Positions 6,414 through 14,769 of a DNA stretch of 43,242 nucleotides are shown piece by piece. Below the pieces are notes generated by a model. That model was given only the letters and a program-made list of their open reading frames with translations, was not told the DNA's origin and did no database searches. Made by a program: the position numbers and the translations under genes. Every line of letters begins with the position of its first letter. Position 1 is the stretch's first letter. Origin of the DNA: CAYGVX01 sp964544285 (GTDB lineage Archaea; Thermoproteota; Bathyarchaeia; Bathyarchaeales; SOJC01); assembly GCA_964544285.1 (NCBI GenBank), contig CAZJAQ010000004.1, positions 1-43,242 on the forward strand, in the 5' to 3' direction.

Positions 6414-7715
6414 ATGGAGTTGACTCAGATTTCTCTTCCTGTGGACAAGTTGCCTCGAAAGTGGTATAACGTAGCTGCAGATTTGCCCGAGCCTCTGCCC
6501 CCGCCTAAGGAGCCCGAGGAAGGCCCTTCTCGCATGGAGTTCCTGGGCAGGACGATGGTTGGGGAGTGCTTGCGGCAAGAGATGTTGGGAGAGCGTTGGA
6601 TTCCAATTCCCGAGGAAATCAGAGAGCTTTACGTGCAAGCGGGCAGACCTAGACCTCTGTACCGGGCGATGAGGCTGGAGAAGCAGTTAGGCCTAAAGAA
6701 GGTGAGGCTGTATTATAAGCGGGAGGATTTGTCGCCGACGGGTTCGCATAAGGTGAACACCGCGTTAGCCCAAGCATACTTCGCAGCTAAAGAGGGAAAG
6801 ACCACGCTCGTTACTGAAACGGGGGCTGGTCAGTGGGGAAGTGCGTTGAGTCATGCGGCTCGGTTGATGGGGCTGAGATGTGTGGTTTTCTGGGTACGGG
6901 CGGTTTTTGGTTGGAAGAGTGACAGGCGAACGTTCATGAAGCTTTTAGACGCGACGGTGCACGCTTCGCCGAGTCGGGAGACGAAGATTGGGCGAGAGTT
7001 GGTGGCTAAGGATGCTAACCATCAGGGTTCTTTGGGGATTGCGGTCTCGGAGGGCTTGGAGTATGCGAGCGAGCATGAGGGCTGTGTTTATTCTCTTGGT
7101 TCGGTGCTTAATCATGTTCTTATTCATCAGTCTGTGATTGGTTTAGAGGCTATCGAGCAGTTTAAGCTGGTCGATGATGAGCCTAGTTTGGTGGTCGGGT
7201 GCTTGGGTGGGGGTTCGAATTTTGGTGGTGTGGCTTTGCCTTTTGCTGGAGAGGTGTTGCAAGGAAAGCGCCAATGCGAGTTTCTAGCCGCTCAGAGTGA
7301 GGCGGCGCCCAACCTTGTTAAGGGGCAGTACATGTATGATTTCGGGGACGTGGTGGGACACACGCCCTTGTTGAAGATGTACTCGTTGGGACATCGGGCA
7401 GAGATGGTGCCTATTCGGGCGGACGGGTTGCGGTATCACGCGGCTGCGCCACTGGTGAGTGCGCTTAGACATAGTGGCTTGGTCAAAGCGGTGGCGTATC
7501 CAACGGATGAGAGGGCTATCTTTGAAGCGGCGCGGTTGTTCTTTCAGAGTGAGGGTTGGCTGATTGCGCCTGAGTCGGCTTATGCCGTGCGTGCGGGTGT
7601 GGATGAGGCGTTGAGGTTTGAGAAGAGGGGTGAGGAGAAGGTTGTTTTGATGAATATTAGTGGGCATGGGTTTCTGGATTTGGAGGCGTATCGGGATAAG
7701 TTGGGTATGCAGTAG
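6414..7715 (+). CDS. trpB2: Tryptophan synthase beta chain, TrpB2 type
   Basis: This PLP enzyme converts indole and serine to tryptophan. At 433 residues, with a long N-terminal extension before the catalytic core, it belongs to the TrpB2 group, not the TrpA-partnered TrpB1. The PLP lysine is K113 in GSHKVN, the catalytic glutamate E135 lies in TETGAGQWG, and the phosphate-binding loop GGGSN is at 265-269. No trpA or other trp gene is nearby, so indole rescue is a plausible role. The promoter has a palindromic operator candidate. Codon third positions are extreme in G and T (43 of 60 bases G or T at 7621-7680), unlike the neighbours. Confidence 0.93.
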   Translation: MELTQISLPVDKLPRKWYNVAADLPEPLPPPKEPEEGPSRMEFLGRTMVGECLRQEMLGERWIPIPEEIRELYVQAGRPRPLYRAMRLEKQLGLKKVRLYYKREDLSPTGSHKVNTALAQAYFAAKEGKTTLVTETGAGQWGSALSHAARLMGLRCVVFWVRAVFGWKSDRRTFMKLLDATVHASPSRETKIGRELVAKDANHQGSLGIAVSEGLEYASEHEGCVYSLGSVLNHVLIHQSVIGLEAIEQFKLVDDEPSLVVGCLGGGSNFGGVALPFAGEVLQGKRQCEFLAAQSEAAPNLVKGQYMYDFGDVVGHTPLLKMYSLGHRAEMVPIRADGLRYHAAAPLVSALRHSGLVKAVAYPTDERAIFEAARLFFQSEGWLIAPESAYAVRAGVDEALRFEKRGEEKVVLMNISGHGFLDLEAYRDKLGMQ

Positions 7716-7730
7716 GCTGCGAGCTCGGGT

Positions 7731-7771
7731 GTTTTGTGTTCTCTGCGTCTAGTCTAGACCGTCCTATTAGG
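7731..7771 (-). repeat. 41-bp dispersed intergenic element, copy B
   Basis: Read on the minus strand it has the CCTAATAGG and GTCTAGAC cores and ends AGAACACAAAAC. It matches copy D at 40 of 41 positions. It begins 15 bases after the trpB2 stop. The surrounding plus strand is strongly G+T rich on both sides, so the minus strand, which carries the element in forward orientation, is A+C rich. Confidence 0.85.
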
Positions 7772-7982
7772 CGGCGGCGAATATGAATGGTTATTTTTAA
7801 GCATTGTTAGGGGCATTTTTCTCTTTCTGCGCATTGGATTGCTATGAGTTTGAAACTGTGTTGTTTGAGAATTGGGCTTCTTTTTGAGTTTTCCGTCTAA
7901 ATTTTTCTTCTTGTAAATTCTGTGGTGCCTAGTCACTGATGTTGGCGAAAAGGCTAACGCTTGCTTTCCATGCCACAAAGAG

Positions 7983-8023
7983 TTTAAATGCTGAGTTTTG
8001 TGTATGCTCTTGTTATTGCGAGG
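7983..8023 (+). promoter_or_regulatory. pyrG TATA box and ribosome site that decide the start
   Basis: TTTAAAT at 7983-7989 is a good archaeal TATA box, placing initiation near 8012. That lies downstream of the ATG at 7988, which therefore cannot be the start from this promoter. GCGAGG at 8018-8023 is a plausible ribosome site nine bases before the TTG at 8033. Confidence 0.5.
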
Positions 8024-8032
8024 CCGCACAAG

Positions 8033-9658
8033 TTGGTAAAGTATGTTTTCATCACGGGCGGCGTGCTTTCCTCAGTAGGTAAGGGCATCATCACTTCCTC
8101 GGTCGGCAAGATGCTGCAAACGAGGGGTGTCAGAGTCTCAGCCATCAAGGTTGACCCTTACGTGAACGTTGACGCTGGCACGATGAATCCCTACATGCAC
8201 GGCGAAGTCTACGTCACCGACGACGGGGGAGAAACCGACCTCGACTTAGGCTGGTACGAAAGGTTCTTAGACCTAAACCTAACCATGGACAACAACGTCA
8301 CAACGGGCATGGTTTACAAGGCTGTCATCGAGAAGGAGCGAAAAGGCGACTACCTCGGCCGCTGCGTCCAGATAGTGCCCCACGTCACGGACGAAATCAA
8401 GCGGCGAATCCGCAACGTAGCCAAAAAATCTGGGGCAGATGTGGTGTTGACAGAATGCGGGGGCACCGTGGGCGACATAGAAGGCTTACCATTCCTCGAA
8501 GCCATCAGGCAGATGCGCCTAGAAGAAGGGTACGAAAACACCCTGTACATCCACGTAGCCTTGGTTCCAATACTCGACGTAACAAACGAGATGAAAACCA
8601 AACCCCTCCAACACAGCGTGAACGAACTCCGACGCATAGGCATACAGCCAGACACGATCGTGGCACGGTCGACAAAGATGATTGACGACGAGGCAAGACG
8701 GAAAATCGCTCTCTTCGGAACCATACCCGAAAACGCCGTCTTTTGCTCCTACAACGTCCAATCAATCTATGAAGTCCCGCTGATATTGGATGAGCAGGGA
8801 ATGGGGGATTTCATACAGAACCGCTTCTGCATCTCCACACAGCAACCTCAATGGAATGACTGGAAAAATTATGTCAACGCAGTCTTGAACCCACGCCACG
8901 AAATCAAAGTCGTGTTAGTCGGCAAATATGCGGGCTTGACAGACAGCTACGTAAGCATGAATGAAGCGTTCAGACATGCAGGTGCAGAGTGCAAAACAAG
9001 GGTATGCGTAGACTACATGGAGGCTGAAAAACTCGAAAAACACCCCGAAGAGCTTACGACGCTCAAAAACTATGATGGAATATTCGTCCCCTACGGCTTC
9101 GGTCCGCGAGGCACTGAAGGCAAAATCGTCGCCATCCAGCTTGCACGCGAAAACAGCATACCGTTCTTGGGCATATGCTACGGCTTCCAACTGGCAGTGG
9201 TCGAGTATGCCAGACACGTATGCGGACTCGAAGGCGCAAACAGCACCGAAATCAACCCGTCCACGCCCTTCCCAGTGATAGACCTAATGCCAGAACAGCA
9301 CGGAGTTGAAGTGAAAGGAGCCACGATGAGACTCGGCGCCCACAAAATAATCGTGCACAAAGAAACCATAGCCTACTCGCTATACAAGGCTGAAGAAATC
9401 TATGAACGCCACCGCCACAGGTACGAAGTCAACCCCGAACACAGACCCACTCTGGAGAAGCATGGCCTAATCTTCTCAGGAAGAAGCGCTGACGGCAAAA
9501 GAATGGAAATCCTGGAACTTCCAGGAAGATTCTTCTTCTTTGCGTCCCAATTCCACGGAGAATTCAAGAGTCGCCCCACCAAGCCAGAGCCAGAATATTA
9601 TGGCTTCATAAAAGCTTGTTTAGACAGAAAGCTCGGAAGGAATAGGGCAGATTTTTAA
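8033..9658 (+). CDS. pyrG: CTP synthase (glutamine-hydrolysing)
   Basis: The enzyme aminates UTP to CTP using glutamine and ATP. The TTG at 8033 gives 541 residues starting LVKYVFITGGVLSSVGKG, matching the usual family N terminus; starting at the ATG at 7988 would add 15 non-family residues and overlap the TATA box. The synthetase domain (about 1-270) has SSVGKG and the DPYVNVDAGTMNP stretch. The class I glutaminase domain (about 290-541) has the nucleophile Cys382 in GICYGFQ and a terminal His-x-Glu (FHGEF). Two oddities are VPYGFGPRG where VPGGFG is usual, placing a Tyr in the oxyanion-loop motif, and HGE instead of HPE. Confidence 0.93.
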   Translation: MVKYVFITGGVLSSVGKGIITSSVGKMLQTRGVRVSAIKVDPYVNVDAGTMNPYMHGEVYVTDDGGETDLDLGWYERFLDLNLTMDNNVTTGMVYKAVIEKERKGDYLGRCVQIVPHVTDEIKRRIRNVAKKSGADVVLTECGGTVGDIEGLPFLEAIRQMRLEEGYENTLYIHVALVPILDVTNEMKTKPLQHSVNELRRIGIQPDTIVARSTKMIDDEARRKIALFGTIPENAVFCSYNVQSIYEVPLILDEQGMGDFIQNRFCISTQQPQWNDWKNYVNAVLNPRHEIKVVLVGKYAGLTDSYVSMNEAFRHAGAECKTRVCVDYMEAEKLEKHPEELTTLKNYDGIFVPYGFGPRGTEGKIVAIQLARENSIPFLGICYGFQLAVVEYARHVCGLEGANSTEINPSTPFPVIDLMPEQHGVEVKGATMRLGAHKIIVHKETIAYSLYKAEEIYERHRHRYEVNPEHRPTLEKHGLIFSGRSADGKRMEILELPGRFFFFASQFHGEFKSRPTKPEPEYYGFIKACLDRKLGRNRADF

Positions 9659-9732
9659 AGCGTATGATTAGTATGGATTAAGCAGTGAAATGTTTGGCTT
9701 GCCCTCTATTCTATATGCTGGATGCCTCGTGA

Positions 9733-10815
9733 ATGAGTGAAAGACGTCGAATCTTGCTGCGAACTATTCCCCTTCTCCTAGTCGGCATCCTAGTCTTCAT
9801 CCTCTACCTAGCTCTCTTCGTCAACATTCCGCAAATGATAGGAGTAATTCAACGCGCAAACATGTTAATCTACTCCTTAGCCGTGTTGACACTCATCCTA
9901 GAAAACCTATTCTTCACGCTGACTTGGCAGTATCTCCTGCTTCCCTTGGCAGTCAAGGTTCCTTTCAAGAGGACTTTCATGTATATGTGGATTGGCGTCT
10001 TCGTTGACCTCTTAATCCCTGCAGAAGCCGTGAGTGGAGAGATAGCCAGAGCTTATCTTATGTCTAAAGAACCTGACGTGAACCCTGGAAAAGTCGTCGC
10101 GTCCCTCGTCAGTCAACGAATGCTGTCGATTATCGCGACCACTGCTACTCTTTTCATAGGCTTTCTTGCGTTGCTTGCCTTCAATTATTCTGTGTCGGGT
10201 TGGATGCTTCAAATCCTCATAATCGTGACGGTGGTGAGTGCAGTTTTCTTCGGGTTGCTGGTGACTGTTTGTGTGAAAGAAAGCTGGACGGAACGGTTGG
10301 TTTACGCTGTGATGCGTTTGGCAGAGCGCGTCTCTAGGGGACGCTTTAAGCTGGAACGTTTCCAAACAAGAGTAATAGATGCGTTGAGAGCTTTTTATGG
10401 GTCGTTGAGGACTTTTGGTTCGCGGCCGTCCACGCTTCTTCTGCCAGTGTTCTTCTTCGTCTTGGGCTGGTTGTCCAGCATCTTGATCGTCTTTCTGGTT
10501 TTTGTTTCAATAGGCTATTTGGAGCCGAACATAACGATTCTCTTTTTGAAAGTTACGATAGTCTATACTCTGGTGGTCTTGATAAAAGCGATTCCCATAG
10601 GGGTCCCTGCAGAGGTGGGGCTACCTGACATCTTGATGACAACGTTCTTCGGTCTCTTCGGCATACCCTTAGACGTCAGCGCAGCCGCCACCGTTCTCAC
10701 AAGGATTTTAACTGTGTGGCTGCGATTCTTCATCGGGTTTGCTGCGGTTCAATGGTTGGGAGTAAAAAGTTTGATGGAAAGTGGAGTTTTTGGAAGACCG
10801 AAGGACACGCTATGA
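9733..10815 (+). CDS. Flippase-like / LPG-synthase-TM family integral membrane protein (UPF0104)
   Basis: The 360-residue protein has about eight hydrophobic helices and the family features: an early helical pair, VFVDLLIPAEAVSGEIARAYLM (residues about 93-114) in the first half, and the IPIGVPAEVGLPD stretch near residue 292 in the second. Members are related to the membrane domain of lysylphosphatidylglycerol synthase and are thought to move lipids or lipid-linked sugars across the membrane. No aminoacyl-transfer domain is attached. The stop overlaps the start of a winged-helix gene by 35 bases, which implies coupled expression. The substrate is unknown. Confidence 0.82.
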   Translation: MSERRRILLRTIPLLLVGILVFILYLALFVNIPQMIGVIQRANMLIYSLAVLTLILENLFFTLTWQYLLLPLAVKVPFKRTFMYMWIGVFVDLLIPAEAVSGEIARAYLMSKEPDVNPGKVVASLVSQRMLSIIATTATLFIGFLALLAFNYSVSGWMLQILIIVTVVSAVFFGLLVTVCVKESWTERLVYAVMRLAERVSRGRFKLERFQTRVIDALRAFYGSLRTFGSRPSTLLLPVFFFVLGWLSSILIVFLVFVSIGYLEPNITILFLKVTIVYTLVVLIKAIPIGVPAEVGLPDILMTTFFGLFGIPLDVSAAATVLTRILTVWLRFFIGFAAVQWLGVKSLMESGVFGRPKDTL

Positions 10816-11068
10816 GATATACGCGGATTTGCTGGACATCGTCGCCAGAAGGGGCACTTGCAAGGTAACCAGAGCCTCCTACGCCGCAAACCTGCCAGTC
10901 GACAGAGCAAAGAAATCTTTGGCTTTTCTCGCTTCCAGAGGCTTCGTCAAAGAAGAGAACATCGACGACTCCAAAGTTTACAAGATTACAAAACGCGGGC
11001 TAGAATATTTAGAAACCTTCAAGCAGATGCGAAAGCTTTTCGCAGCTCTTGATGAGAAAATCCAGTAA
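10781..11068 (+). CDS. Winged-helix DNA-binding protein (archaeal small HTH)
   Basis: The 95-residue product begins with RRTRYEIYADLLDIVARRGTCKVT and continues through a recognition helix (about 34-53) and a wing (VKEENIDDSKVYKITKRGLEYLE), the pattern of the short archaeal winged-helix proteins of the HTH_45 type. It ends in a short helix likely used for dimer contact. Translation starts at GTG 10781, inside the 3' end of the flippase-like gene, so the two are coupled. It may regulate its own operon, but no operator is visible. Confidence 0.78.
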   Translation: MEFLEDRRTRYEIYADLLDIVARRGTCKVTRASYAANLPVDRAKKSLAFLASRGFVKEENIDDSKVYKITKRGLEYLETFKQMRKLFAALDEKIQ

Positions 11069-11110
11069 CATCTTGTGACTACTGGACGTGTTTTCCTCAT
11101 GTGCGTCGCC

Positions 11111-11119
11111 TTTTATACC
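11111..11119 (+). promoter_or_regulatory. TATA box for the 36-aa gene and the beta-helix gene
   Basis: TTTTATACC lies 37 bases before the small ORF start. The ribosome site GAGGTGAA (about 11143-11150) follows at the expected distance. This probably also drives the beta-helix repeat gene at 11297. Confidence 0.45.
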
Positions 11120-11155
11120 CTCCACAGCCCATTCACCGTATCGAGGTGAAATGAA

Positions 11156-11266
11156 ATGATAAGCATCGTGAAGAAAGCAGAAAAAGAGAATAACGATTAC
11201 AGGAATGTGGATGTGAAAGCAGAAGCGTTTGCCTATTGGCAGACATACCTAAGGAGAATTAAGTAA
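11156..11266 (+). CDS. Small charged protein, 36 aa
   Basis: The ATG at 11156 follows a GAGGTGAA ribosome site and opens a 36-codon frame ending TAA at 11264-11266. The product is mostly polar and alternates Lys, Glu and Asn in its first half, with an aromatic FAYWQTYLRRIK end; it could form one amphipathic helix. It sits 30 bases before the beta-helix repeat gene under the same promoter. No family is recognised. Confidence 0.5.
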   Translation: MISIVKKAEKENNDYRNVDVKAEAFAYWQTYLRRIK

Positions 11267-11296
11267 GAGGAAAAAAGACTCGAGGATGAAAGCACC

Positions 11297-12511
11297 ATGC
11301 CAGAAAATGTTGTACCATCAAGAGGAAACGTGACGTTAAACGTTGTAGAGGGCAACTTAGAGGTCGGAGAACACGCAATCATAAAAGGCTCGGGAACCCC
11401 TCCAAAAGTCACTGTTACAGGCACAGTGTACGTTGAAGGTGACTGCGTCTTCGAATGCAGCCTGACAGCCGAAAACTTGGACGGAGAAAACGACGTCCTC
11501 ATAAAAGGAGACCTCGAAGTCAAAAACCGAGTCAAGGTAGAAGACGGACGCCTAACCGTTACGGGAAACATGACAGCAAACAGAGTGGACGTAGACAAAA
11601 GCTTGACCGTGGAAAAGAACTTCGAAGTTGAAGAAGTCGACGTTGGAGGCAGCCTTCAAGTAGAAGGCAACACGGTCGTCAAGACAATTGACGTAGGCGG
11701 CACCTTCAAAGCCAAGGGCGAAGTAAAAGCTGAAGCCATCGACGTCGGCGGCTCAGTGAAAGTTGAATCAAAAGTCGACGTGGAAGACATCGACGTAGGA
11801 GGAGCAGTACAGGTCTACGGCGGCAGAATAGGCAGAGTCGACGTGGGCGGAAGCTTCGTATCGAACGACTCGCTGGAATTCGAGAAGATAAACGTCGGCG
11901 GAATGGTACGGCTCGCAGGGAAAAGCAGCGGCGGCGACATAGACGTAGGCGGCTCCTGCAAAGTCGAAGGAGACCTGAAGTTTGGCGACATCGACGTAGG
12001 CGGATTCATCGAGATTTCAGGCTCAGCCGAAGGAACCGACCTAGACGTGGGAGGAACAGTGAAAGTCGACGGCGATTTTAGGCTCTCGGGAAAACTCGAC
12101 GTGGGAGGAAAAGTTGAGGTAGATGGAGAATTGACAGCTCAAACAATCGACGTTGGGGGCAAACTGCATGCACGAAAAGCAAGCGCAGAGGAAGAGGTCT
12201 CAGTCGGAGGCTCGATTGAAACCACAGAAGGAGTCTATGCAACCACAGTAGAAATAGGCAGAAGGGGCGAAGTCAAGGGACTCATAAGAGCTGAAGAGGT
12301 AACCGTCAGCGAAAAAGCACGCGTAGAAGACGTCCACGCCAAGACCATAGTCTTAGAGAGAGGAGCCAGAGCCTCGAACCTGTATGGAGAACGAATAAGG
12401 CTGGAGTCAGACTGCCACGTTTACGGCGAAGTGCAATACACTGAAAGCTTTGAAGCAGAGCGCGGAGTAAGCCTCGCAAAGACACCCCAAAAAGTCGACA
12501 AATTACCATGA
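11297..12511 (+). CDS. Bactofilin-like right-handed beta-helix repeat protein
   Basis: The 404-residue protein is a regular solenoid. From residue 114 to about 330 the unit [IVL]-D-V-G-G recurs roughly every 17 residues in about a dozen copies (one of 16 and one of 18), flanked by less regular rungs of the same type at both ends. This matches the polymer-forming bactofilin/DUF583 fold, in which each rung is one turn of a beta-helix and subunits polymerise head to head. Bactofilins have about half this many residues, so this is an expanded version. There is no signal peptide or membrane helix, so it should be cytoplasmic. It is followed on the same strand by an MFS gene. Confidence 0.75.
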   Translation: MPENVVPSRGNVTLNVVEGNLEVGEHAIIKGSGTPPKVTVTGTVYVEGDCVFECSLTAENLDGENDVLIKGDLEVKNRVKVEDGRLTVTGNMTANRVDVDKSLTVEKNFEVEEVDVGGSLQVEGNTVVKTIDVGGTFKAKGEVKAEAIDVGGSVKVESKVDVEDIDVGGAVQVYGGRIGRVDVGGSFVSNDSLEFEKINVGGMVRLAGKSSGGDIDVGGSCKVEGDLKFGDIDVGGFIEISGSAEGTDLDVGGTVKVDGDFRLSGKLDVGGKVEVDGELTAQTIDVGGKLHARKASAEEEVSVGGSIETTEGVYATTVEIGRRGEVKGLIRAEEVTVSEKARVEDVHAKTIVLERGARASNLYGERIRLESDCHVYGEVQYTESFEAERGVSLAKTPQKVDKLP

Positions 12512-12578
12512 GGCTAAAAACTGAAGACATGACTGTGACCAGTTTTCTGAACACTTTTACCCAGAATGAATAACTCCA

Positions 12579-13857
12579 ATGCCCAAAGAATATTGAGAAC
12601 TGGAGAGAGAACAAAACGCCACTCATCAACAGGCTGAAACAAGAATTCTCGTTCATCAGGGGCAACTATGCCATCCTCGTAATAAGCTGGATTCTGATAG
12701 ATTTTGCCGGGGAGCTTCCGGGAACTTATTATGCCCTCTACGTTCTCAAGTTGGGCGCAACCGAAACCATCCTCGGAATGATAGGTCTTTTTTCATTCTT
12801 AGCCTTAGCCTCCATGCAGTTTCCAGGAGGCTATCTGGCAGACAAGTTTGGCAGAAAATGGCTGATTTCCACCATGACCTTCGGAGTGGCGCTATCATTC
12901 ATCTTCTATGCCCTAGCCCCTTCATGGCACTTCATCCTAATCGGCGCAGTGCTGATGAACCTGTTTAACTCAACCTACCAGCCTGCGCTGATGGCTATGA
13001 TCGCCGACTCGGTGCCCTCTGAGAGAAGGGGAATGGGGTTCGGCATAATCACACTGATAACGAGTGCTTCCACCACACCCGGACCACTCGTCGCCGGCGT
13101 GTTGTACAACAACTTCGGCCTGGTTCAGGGTATGAGAATAGGCTACGGAATCGTAGTGGCTCTTTTCCTGACCGCTGCGGTTCTGAGACTGTTTCGGTTA
13201 AAAGAGACCGTGGTGAACACTGAAAAACCCAAATTAAACGAACTTCTGCAGAGCTACCCCACAGCTTTGAAAGAAAGCTTCGGCGTCTGGAAACACCTTC
13301 CCAAGTCGATGTTCTTCCTGTTTCTCTCCCTCGTCGTCACGACATTCGGGTTCGCCGCAGTGCAACTCTACTTCGTCGTGTATGCGGTGGAAGAACTTCT
13401 CATAGACGAGGCTCTTTGGCCCCTTATACTGACAGCCCTATTCGTCACGATGATTGCGCTGTCTATGCCTATAGGGAAGCTAGTGGATAAATTGAACAGA
13501 AAAATTCCCCTGCTGACGGCGTACGTACTTTTTGGGGCTTCGATGTGGTTTTTTGTTAACGGAGACCTTGCAAGGCTCTTCGTCTCTCTGGTATTGGTTG
13601 GAGTGGGACAGGTTATGATGAACGCCGCCTTCAGCGCCCTACAAGCCGATTTGACACCGAGAGAGCATCGGGGAAAGGTTAACGGTTTCATGAACTTCAT
13701 GAACTTCATAATAATGGCATTCGGCAGTCTGCTGGGAGGGTTCATGTACGAACACGTTTCCCCTCAGATGCCCTTCTTCCTAGCGATAGCTTGTGTCGTC
13801 CCATCCTTCGCACTGACGCTTGCACTTGTTCATGAACCAGAAAAAAGAGAAGAATAG
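12579..13857 (+). CDS. Major facilitator superfamily transporter, start interrupted by an apparent frameshift
   Basis: Twelve hydrophobic segments are present, with the MFS loop motif GGYLADKFGRK after TM2 and the repeated GKLVDKLNRK after TM8. The frame is open only from 12574, and its first TTG (12751) would cut off TM1 (SWILIDFAGELPGTYYALYVL). An ATG at 12579 begins MPK in another frame. Removing one C from the CCC at 12582-12584 joins it to NIENWRENKTPLINRL and a complete TM1. I therefore place the start at 12579 with a one-base insertion, probably a sequencing error. The substrate cannot be read from the sequence. Confidence 0.8.
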
Positions 13858-13945
13858 GCAACAATAGTTTTGACAACTCTTTTATTCTTAAACACCTATC
13901 GAAATTAGTGTAAACGTCTCTAAGGGTTTGGAGAAGGGTTAGAGG

Positions 13946-14695
13946 GTGACTGAAAAAAAAGCAGCGCTGACAACCATCAGATTACTGATTACGGCAGTGT
14001 TTACGGCGCTCGTCTGCATAGCAACAATGGTGCTCTCCACATACGTCCCACAGACAAGAGGCTACTTTAACATCGGCGAAACCATGGTCTACGTAACAGC
14101 CTTACTCTTCGGACCGTTCGTAGGTGCCTTCGCAGGAGGAGTGGGTTCGATGCTCGCAGACATACTCTTGGGCTACTACGTCTACGCGCCCGCTACGTTA
14201 GTGATAAAAGCGCTCGAAGGGTTCATCGTTGGCTTTCTGAACAAGAAAACGCCTCAGTCGGGCTCCAGACTCCCATGGATCTTCTTCACGCTGGGAATGG
14301 GCGGAGTATCGGGAGTCGTGTTAGGTTTTGTGGGCGCCTTGTATTACAGTGGGTCTATTGACCTCAGTCTAGGGCTTCCTTTTCTAGGCATGACCACGTA
14401 CACGGTCTTTGTTCCAGCACAATTTTGGATAATCCCCGCTGCGCTCGTTGTCCTCTTAACTGAAGTCGTTGCGTTTGCTTTCGAACCCAGGTTCGGGTGG
14501 ATGGTGCTCTCAACCCTAACCGGAGGAGCAGTGATGGTTACTGGGTACTTTCTCTATCAGCAGTTCTTTCTCGGGTACGCCGCCATATTCGAAGTGCCCT
14601 TCAACATTGCTCAAATGATGGTGGGTCTGATCATCGCAATCCCCGTTGTGAGAACCTTATGGCGCTCCGTTCCCACGATAAGAGAGATAAGTTAG
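13946..14695 (+). CDS. ECF-type transporter substrate-binding (S) component
   Basis: The 249-residue protein starts with GTG. It has about six membrane helices, and the first carries the family pattern of S components: a small-residue-rich first helix after a basic start, then the NIGETMVYVTALLFGPFVG segment typical of vitamin-type ECF S proteins. Such proteins bind a vitamin or metal precursor with high affinity and need an energising module (T component plus two ATPases), none of which is present here; a shared module elsewhere is likely. The ligand is not predictable with confidence. Confidence 0.75.
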   Translation: MTEKKAALTTIRLLITAVFTALVCIATMVLSTYVPQTRGYFNIGETMVYVTALLFGPFVGAFAGGVGSMLADILLGYYVYAPATLVIKALEGFIVGFLNKKTPQSGSRLPWIFFTLGMGGVSGVVLGFVGALYYSGSIDLSLGLPFLGMTTYTVFVPAQFWIIPAALVVLLTEVVAFAFEPRFGWMVLSTLTGGAVMVTGYFLYQQFFLGYAAIFEVPFNIAQMMVGLIIAIPVVRTLWRSVPTIREIS

Positions 14696-14769
14696 TCAGC
14701 CCACGAATAGGCATGCCTTAAAAACCCAAAAGGCTTAATGATTCTCACCAGAAAAAAAGGCGAACACAA

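Larger units (their letters stand above)
7716..8032 (+). other. 317-base leader region between trpB2 and pyrG
   Basis: Apart from copy B of the dispersed element (7731-7771) and the pyrG TATA box (7983-7989), this T- and G-rich stretch holds nothing I can name. A minus-strand frame across it is rich in Lys, Asn, Gln and His with no family resemblance, and I reject it. The pyrG frame itself is open from the ATG at 7988, but the promoter argues that translation starts at 8033. Confidence 0.5.

Noticed and set aside
7754..8029. Minus-strand 91-codon frame between trpB2 and pyrG
   Set aside because: It covers the pyrG promoter and has low-complexity basic composition without family resemblance.
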